A stretch of DNA of 47,127 nucleotides from Clostridiales bacterium (GTDB lineage: Bacteria; Bacillota; Clostridia; Christensenellales; Borkfalkiaceae), in NCBI GenBank assembly GCA_022508265.1, contig JAFLVP010000007.1:21061-68187 (forward strand), read 5' to 3'. The notes under the pieces were generated by a model, which saw nothing but the letters and a program-made list of their open reading frames with translations, was not told where the DNA came from and made no database searches. A program made the position numbers and the translations under genes. This document shows positions 43,459-47,127 of this stretch, piece after piece (within the stretch, counting starts at the first letter, position 1; each line of letters opens with the position of its first letter).

Positions 43459-44688
43459 ATGCAGTCTTTACACGAAATTTATAAAATAGGACGCGGGCCC
43501 TCGAGCTCGCACACGATGGGTCCCGAAAGAGCAATAAAAATTATGAAATGGCGCAGTCCCGCCGCAGATAAATTTAAGGTAACCTTGTACGGCTCGCTTG
43601 CGCTCACGGGCAAGGGACACGGCACGGACACCGTAATTTACGAAACGGCAAAACCCGCCGACTGCGAGGTGTTGTTCGACTGCCTTACCCCCTGCCCCGT
43701 TCACCCCAACACTATGGATGTAGAGGCGTATAAGGGCGGAAAGCTTATAGATAAGGCGCGCATTTACAGCGTGGGCGGGGGAACCGTAAACTTCGAGGGC
43801 GAGCATGCAGAAAAGTACGAAAAATACGCCGACGACACTATCTACCCCCTCAACTCGTTTGCGAAAATTTCACAGTACTGCGCAAGCAAAAATATGCGTA
43901 TCTGGCAGTACGCCGTTGAGTGCGAGGGAGAAGAAATTCTTACCTTCCTTGCCGAAGTCTGGGAGAGGATGAAACAGACTATTCACGAAGGGCTTACGGT
44001 AAACGGTATACTCCCCGGCGAACTCGGCACAAAAAGGCGCGCACAGCTCATATACAATCAGCGCCACATTGACGAAAGCGCGCAGACGAAGGAAAACAGA
44101 CTCGTCTCCGCCTACGCTTTCGCGACGAGCGAGCAGAACGCATCGGGCGGAATAATAGTAACCGCTCCCACCTGCGGTTCTTGCGGGGTTCTTCCCGCCG
44201 TTTTATACTATATGCAGGAAATGCGCAAGTTCTCCGACGAGCAAATAGTTCACGCGCTTGCAACTGCGGGAATTGTGGGAAATATCATAAAAAAGAACGC
44301 CTCCATAAGCGGTGCGGAGTGCGGCTGTCAGGCGGAAATAGGTTCGGCTTGCTCTATGGCGGCGGCGGGACTTGCAGAGCTCTTCGAAATGGGGCTCGGG
44401 CAAATTGAGTACGCCGCAGAGGTCGCGATGGAACATCATCTGGGTCTAACCTGCGACCCCATCGGCGGCCTGGTTCAGATTCCCTGCATAGAGAGAAACG
44501 CCGTTGCCGCAATGAGGGCAATAAACGCGCTATCTCTTGCAAACTTCCTTGCGGATACGAGAAAGATAAGGTTCGATTTGATAGTTAAAACGATGTACAA
44601 CACGGGCAAGGATTTAAACAACAGCTACCGCGAAACCTCATCGGGCGGTCTTGCCAAATTCTACCACCCCAAAAATAAAAAACAATAA
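43459..44688 (+). CDS. sdaA: L-serine ammonia-lyase (iron-sulfur type), single chain
   Basis: A 409-residue enzyme converting L-serine to pyruvate and ammonia with a [4Fe-4S] cluster. The beta domain comes first ('GRGPSSSHTMGPERA' at 12-26, a diagnostic motif, then 'TLYGSLALTGKGHGTDTV'), the alpha domain second, with 'IIVTAPTCGSCGVLPAVLYYM' (about 230-250) and 'AGIVGNIIKKNASISGAECGCQAEIG' region containing cluster Cys residues. The two domains are fused, as in E. coli SdaA, unlike the split SdaAA/SdaAB of most Firmicutes. At 409 residues it is somewhat shorter than the about 455 of E. coli. Cytosolic, oxygen-sensitive; fits amino-acid fermentation. Confidence 0.94.
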   Translation: MQSLHEIYKIGRGPSSSHTMGPERAIKIMKWRSPAADKFKVTLYGSLALTGKGHGTDTVIYETAKPADCEVLFDCLTPCPVHPNTMDVEAYKGGKLIDKARIYSVGGGTVNFEGEHAEKYEKYADDTIYPLNSFAKISQYCASKNMRIWQYAVECEGEEILTFLAEVWERMKQTIHEGLTVNGILPGELGTKRRAQLIYNQRHIDESAQTKENRLVSAYAFATSEQNASGGIIVTAPTCGSCGVLPAVLYYMQEMRKFSDEQIVHALATAGIVGNIIKKNASISGAECGCQAEIGSACSMAAAGLAELFEMGLGQIEYAAEVAMEHHLGLTCDPIGGLVQIPCIERNAVAAMRAINALSLANFLADTRKIRFDLIVKTMYNTGKDLNNSYRETSSGGLAKFYHPKNKKQ

Positions 44689-44716
44689 AAAATACTGCCG
44701 TCATCGGCAGTATTTT
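44689..44716. terminator. Bidirectional terminator
   Basis: 12-bp stem (44689-44700 with 44705-44716), TCAT loop; between convergent genes. Confidence 0.9.
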
Positions 44717-44733
44717 CAGTTTATGGTAATTTA

Positions 44734-45345
44734 TTAAAGCAAATGTTTTCTTATCGCCTTTATGGCGGTGTCGGCAATCAGGAGCGAGCCTTGGTAGGTG
44801 GGGTGAACGCCGTCCTCGGAAAACTCGGTATAACGGTATGTCTGTACGCAGAGTCCGTTGAACATTTCGTCGTACGCAACGAATTCGTCGGCAAGGGGAA
44901 TTACAACCTTGTTTATTACGTCAAGCTCGGCATCGAACAGCTTGCGCATACGGAATTTGTCGGGCGCGGGAAGTAAGAAAGGTTCAAGGAATATAACAAC
45001 TATCCCCGCCTCTTTAAGCCGTTTAATCAGCTCTTTTAAATCACGCTCCAACTGCTTTAAATCCAATTCTTTACCGAACTTGAACTTATGCAGTGTGTTG
45101 TTTATGCCTATCATTATTACGACTGCGTCGGGTTTTAAGGAAATCACGTCGTCCTCAACGCGCGCCAAAAGGTCGCAAACCTCGTTGCCCGTCACCCCCT
45201 TGTTGATAAGCTCTATGTCCATATCGGGATAGATGGGACGGAGCTTGTCCGCCAGAATTTTTACGTAGCCGTTGCCGAGCGACTTTATATCCGACCTGTC
45301 GCGCCCGCAATCGGTTATAGAATCTCCGAAAAATACTATTCTCAT
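44734..45345 (-). CDS. SGNH/GDSL-family esterase or lipase
   Basis: A 203-residue hydrolase. Block I is 'FFGDSITDCG' with nucleophile Ser9, block II Gly is in 'INKGVTGNEVCDLLAR', block III is 'VIMIGINN' with the oxyanion Asn, and block V is 'DGVHPTYQG' with catalytic Asp and His. No signal peptide, so cytoplasmic. Relatives remove acyl or acetyl groups from sugars, lipids or polysaccharides; the substrate is unknown. AAAGGGGGAA is a strong ribosome-binding site. Stands alone between a terminator and the tRNA-Ser promoter region. Confidence 0.9.
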   Translation of the reverse strand: MRIVFFGDSITDCGRDRSDIKSLGNGYVKILADKLRPIYPDMDIELINKGVTGNEVCDLLARVEDDVISLKPDAVVIMIGINNTLHKFKFGKELDLKQLERDLKELIKRLKEAGIVVIFLEPFLLPAPDKFRMRKLFDAELDVINKVVIPLADEFVAYDEMFNGLCVQTYRYTEFSEDGVHPTYQGSLLIADTAIKAIRKHLL

Positions 45346-45481
45346 AATTTCCCCCTTTACTGTAATTCAAGCCCACTGTTGAGGTTGAATACCCGTATAT
45401 ATTTTAACATACAAATGTTATGGCTTGCAAGTGTGCGAGCAAAATTCTTGCACGAAAATTTGAAAAGAATTAAATAAAGTT

Positions 45482-45510
45482 TTGACAAGCGCATAATTTT
45501 ATGATATAGT
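45482..45510 (+). promoter_or_regulatory. Promoter of tRNA-Ser
   Basis: TTGACA (45482-45487), 17 bp, TATAGT (45505-45510), about 46 bp before the tRNA. Confidence 0.8.
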
Positions 45511-45555
45511 ATTTTAGCGTTAAAGAAATTTTAACGTAAAATTTAATTACTTTGA

Positions 45556-45646
45556 GCGGACGTACCCAAGTGGCTCAAGGGGCTCCCCTGCTAAGGGAGT
45601 AGGGCGGGAAACTGCCGCGCGAGTTCAAATCTCGCCATCCGCGCCA
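45556..45646 (+). tRNA. tRNA-Ser (anticodon GCT), CCA encoded
   Basis: 91-nt class II tRNA: acceptor GCGGACG with CATCCGC (one C-A mismatch at the sixth pair), anticodon stem CTCCC/GGGAG with loop CTGCTAA giving GCT, a long variable arm (GGGCGGGAAACTGCC), T-arm GCGAG-TTCAAAT-CTCGC, discriminator G and CCA at 45644-45646. Confidence 0.95.
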
Positions 45647-45681
45647 AAACAACGGAACAGCAAAAGCTGTTCCGTTGTTTT
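45646..45681 (+). terminator. Terminator of tRNA-Ser
   Basis: 16-bp stem (45646-45661 with 45666-45681), AAAA loop and T run; its first base is the last A of the tRNA CCA. Confidence 0.9.
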
Positions 45682-45691
45682 GTTATGGTAA

Positions 45692-45772
45692 GTCGCTTGA
45701 ACCCTCGTGGTTCACACGAGCCTTGCTTGCAAAGCGACGCTCTGCCAAGGGTTCCCTTTGGGGAACGGCAGA
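45692..45772. repeat. GC-rich nested-palindrome segment after tRNA-Ser
   Basis: GTCGCTT/AAGCGAC (45692-45698 with 45732-45738) encloses CTCGTG/CACGAG (45704-45709 with 45715-45720); then TCTGCC/GGCAGA (45741-45746 with 45767-45772) encloses GTTCCC/GGGAAC (45751-45756 with 45761-45766). No protein-coding signal is convincing here; the rest of 45682-45840 is GC-rich with no recognised gene. Confidence 0.55.
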
Positions 45773-45840
45773 ATCCCTCCGTCCGCGTAATACAGACGCA
45801 CCGCCAAGGCGCAAATCTCTCCCCCGCGAACAATATATAA

Positions 45841-45869
45841 AAAAGCGGGAATAATAAATTCCCGCTTTT
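45841..45869. terminator. Terminator of the Cys-rich protein gene
   Basis: 12-bp stem AAAAGCGGGAAT/ATTCCCGCTTTT (45841-45852 with 45858-45869), U run on both strands. Confidence 0.85.
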
Positions 45870-45903
45870 AAGTTGCAACAGTAATTTGAAAGTTGCTATT
45901 CAA

Positions 45904-46233
45904 TTATGAGTTCTTTTTAATTACTTCTTGCGGCGCTTCGATTTCATTTGCAAAAGTATGCTCTGTCAATTCAGATAAAATCTTTATTTTGGCATTTATA
46001 ATGGGCCTCATACAATTCGGAACGTGCTCCTGATGAGCTCTGTGTATAGCCACACATTCTTTACAATTGCCATGATAGCGACAGGCTTTTGTGCAGGGGC
46101 AATGGTCTTTATCTTTATATTCTTCTCTGAAAGCAGACAGAAATTCTTCCTGTATGCGCAAAAATTCCGGTCTGTTTCCGTTATGATACTGTTCCATAGC
46201 CTCTTTTTCTTTTTGATTACCGTCAATAATCAT
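45904..46233 (-). CDS. Small cysteine-rich protein, unknown function
   Basis: A 109-residue protein. The N-terminal half is charged and helical; the middle has a dense Cys/His block 'CPCTKACRYHGNCKECVAIH' (about residues 45-64) and a later His and Cys in 'QEHVPNCM', a spacing that suggests a metal or Fe-S site. Similar Cys-rich modules occur in gut Clostridia, but I know no function. The ATG at 46233 is chosen over the one at 46239 because GGGAGG is then 8 nt upstream instead of 2. Twenty bp downstream of the NimA-like gene on the same strand, so probably cotranscribed with it. Confidence 0.75.
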   Translation of the reverse strand: MIIDGNQKEKEAMEQYHNGNRPEFLRIQEEFLSAFREEYKDKDHCPCTKACRYHGNCKECVAIHRAHQEHVPNCMRPIINAKIKILSELTEHTFANEIEAPQEVIKKNS

Positions 46234-46253
46234 CTGCATATCCTCCCTGATAT

Positions 46254-46733
46254 TTATTCGTGTTCTTTACAACTTAACTTTTCGACTTCCAGCTTAAATA
46301 CCGCAACAGCGTTTAACATTTTGCCGTCAAACGCCCATTCGCTTTTATGCGTTGTATGCTTCATAATCAAGCGCAGTCCGTGCTCCTTTTCATCGGCGTT
46401 ACAAACCATACTTACTCTGCCGTTACCTATTATACTTTGGAAACGTGCCGTATAGGTGCAGGCTGTTCCGTTATTGCTTTTCGCATAAACCTTATGGTTT
46501 GTATCCATTTCAAAACCGACATACGGATTTTTGGCAATCAAGTCGATTTTACGGCCTTCTTTTGCACCGTGGAAATAGAATACTATGCGTTGCCCGCTAT
46601 ATTCAAACCCGAAATTCAGCGGCACAATATATACTTCGCCGTCATCCTGAAATCCTATTCTGCAACATTGGCAACTTTCCACAATGTCAATAATCGCCTG
46701 CCTATCGGTAACTTCTCTGTCTTTCCGTCGCAT
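46254..46733 (-). CDS. NimA-like pyridoxamine 5'-phosphate oxidase-family flavoprotein
   Basis: A 159-residue FMN-binding split-barrel protein. 'MRRKDREVTDRQAIIDIVESC' at the start, 'CRIGFQDDGEVYIVPLNFGFEY' and 'RIVFYFHGAKEGRKIDLIAKNPYVGFEMDT' are the typical pattern of the NimA/PNPOx-like group. Some members reduce nitroimidazoles; most are uncharacterised, so substrate is open. The ATG at 46733 is set by GGAG 7 nt upstream; a 16-residue extension has no such site. First of a probable two-gene operon with the Cys-rich protein. Confidence 0.88.
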   Translation of the reverse strand: MRRKDREVTDRQAIIDIVESCQCCRIGFQDDGEVYIVPLNFGFEYSGQRIVFYFHGAKEGRKIDLIAKNPYVGFEMDTNHKVYAKSNNGTACTYTARFQSIIGNGRVSMVCNADEKEHGLRLIMKHTTHKSEWAFDGKMLNAVAVFKLEVEKLSCKEHE

Positions 46734-46769
46734 AACTTTCTCCGTTGAATTGCTGATTATCTGTAAACC

Positions 46770-46798
46770 ATTATAGTACAAAGCAGAATAAAAGACAA
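46770..46798 (-). promoter_or_regulatory. Promoter of the NimA-like gene
   Basis: TTGTCT (46793-46798), 17 bp, TATAAT (46770-46775) on the minus strand; the -35 box touches the glnA terminator stem. Confidence 0.7.
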
Positions 46799-46826
46799 GA
46801 GCAACGGAAATATTTCCGTTGCTCTT
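46797..46826. terminator. Terminator after glnA
   Basis: Perfect 30-bp palindrome (46797-46811 with 46812-46826) 24 nt after the glnA stop. Confidence 0.8.
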
Positions 46827-46849
46827 TATTAGTATTTTTATTAAGAATA

Positions 46850-47127
46850 TTAAAGGTCGAAGTACATCTCGAATTCTGCGGGAGTGGGAATCTTGTTGAT
46901 TTTTTCAAGCTCCTTACGCTTCTTCTCAACCCAGATTTTAATGAGTCTTTCGGGGAATACGCCCTCGCAGGTCAGATAATCGTGGTCCTTTTCAAGAGCG
47001 GTAAGCGCTTCGCCTAAAGACGTGGGCAGATGCTGAATCTTCTTCTTGTCCTTGTCGCTTAAATCGAACAGGTTGAAATCGAAGGGGCCCCAGCCGTTTT
47101 TGCGGGGGTCGATTTTATTATTAAAAA
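46850..47127 (-). CDS. glnA: Glutamine synthetase, C-terminal part (5' end outside window)
   Basis: Ninety-one C-terminal residues are visible on the minus strand before the TAA at 46850-46852. 'NKIDPRKNGWGPFD', 'LPTSLGEALTALEKDHDYL' and the ending 'PAEFEMYFDL' match the C-terminus of bacterial type I (GlnA) glutamine synthetase, which condenses glutamate and ammonia using ATP. The catalytic part and the start lie beyond the right edge, so subtype and regulation cannot be judged. Confidence 0.92.
   Translation of the reverse strand, partial: FNNKIDPRKNGWGPFDFNLFDLSDKDKKKIQHLPTSLGEALTALEKDHDYLTCEGVFPERLIKIWVEKKRKELEKINKIPTPAEFEMYFDL

Noticed and set aside
45591-45878. A 95-codon open frame on the minus strand across tRNA-Ser
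   Set aside because: It reads antisense through the tRNA, its terminator and the palindromic segment; no start signals.

Overview
The window looks like a chromosomal segment of an anaerobic, low-to-moderate GC Gram-positive bacterium, probably an uncultured gut member of the Clostridia. The pointers are a bacterial V-type ATPase operon, rubrerythrin, an iron-sulfur type L-serine dehydratase, LuxS, lipoproteins with lipoboxes, no outer-membrane genes, and many near-consensus TTGACA/TATAAT promoters with 16-18 bp spacers. Genus-level assignment is not possible from the sequence alone.

Layout. 1-2.2 kb: start of a large, internally repetitive, membrane-anchored surface protein (cut by the left edge). 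2.5-6.4 kb: O-antigen-ligase-like membrane protein, a hexapeptide acyltransferase-like protein, a small two-helix membrane protein divergent from YggS, and LuxS. 6.5-8.2 kb: NhaC antiporter. 8.3-9.4 kb: rpsF-ssb-rpsR with a likely S6:S18 leader. 9.5-17.1 kb: CCA-adding enzyme, diacylglycerol kinase-like protein, PP2C phosphatase, a two-component system, an M20 dipeptidase and a papain-like exported protein. 17.1-21.1 kb: MATE pump with an attenuator-like leader, a radical SAM protein, an AT-rich orphan lipoprotein and rubrerythrin. 21.2-21.7 kb: tRNA-Arg(ACG) inside a decayed tandem array with a duplicated GC-rich element. 21.8-31.3 kb: V-type ATPase operon (stalk H, I, K, E, C, F, A, B, D) with galE attached downstream. 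31.5-34.0 kb: amino-acid ABC transporter whose binding protein appears circularly permuted. 34.0-36.5 kb: two small membrane proteins and a second MATE pump. 36.6-36.83 kb: a gene-free AT-rich stretch with six DnaA-box-like sites. 36.9-40.5 kb: grpE-dnaK-dnaJ without hrcA or CIRCE. 40.6-43.3 kb: a 903-residue cell-surface protein. 43.5-47.1 kb: L-serine dehydratase, SGNH hydrolase, tRNA-Ser(GCT), a small Cys-rich protein, a NimA-like flavoprotein and the 3' end of glutamine synthetase.

How it fits together. The V-ATPase K subunit keeps the known Na+-ligand pattern and an NhaC antiporter lies nearby, which suggests sodium-based energetics. Two MATE pumps, two large surface proteins and the amino-acid importer suggest a host-associated, peptide- and amino-acid-using lifestyle (inference). 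The observations most worth following are the permuted binding protein, the tRNA-Arg array decay, the DnaA-box cluster and the MATE leader.
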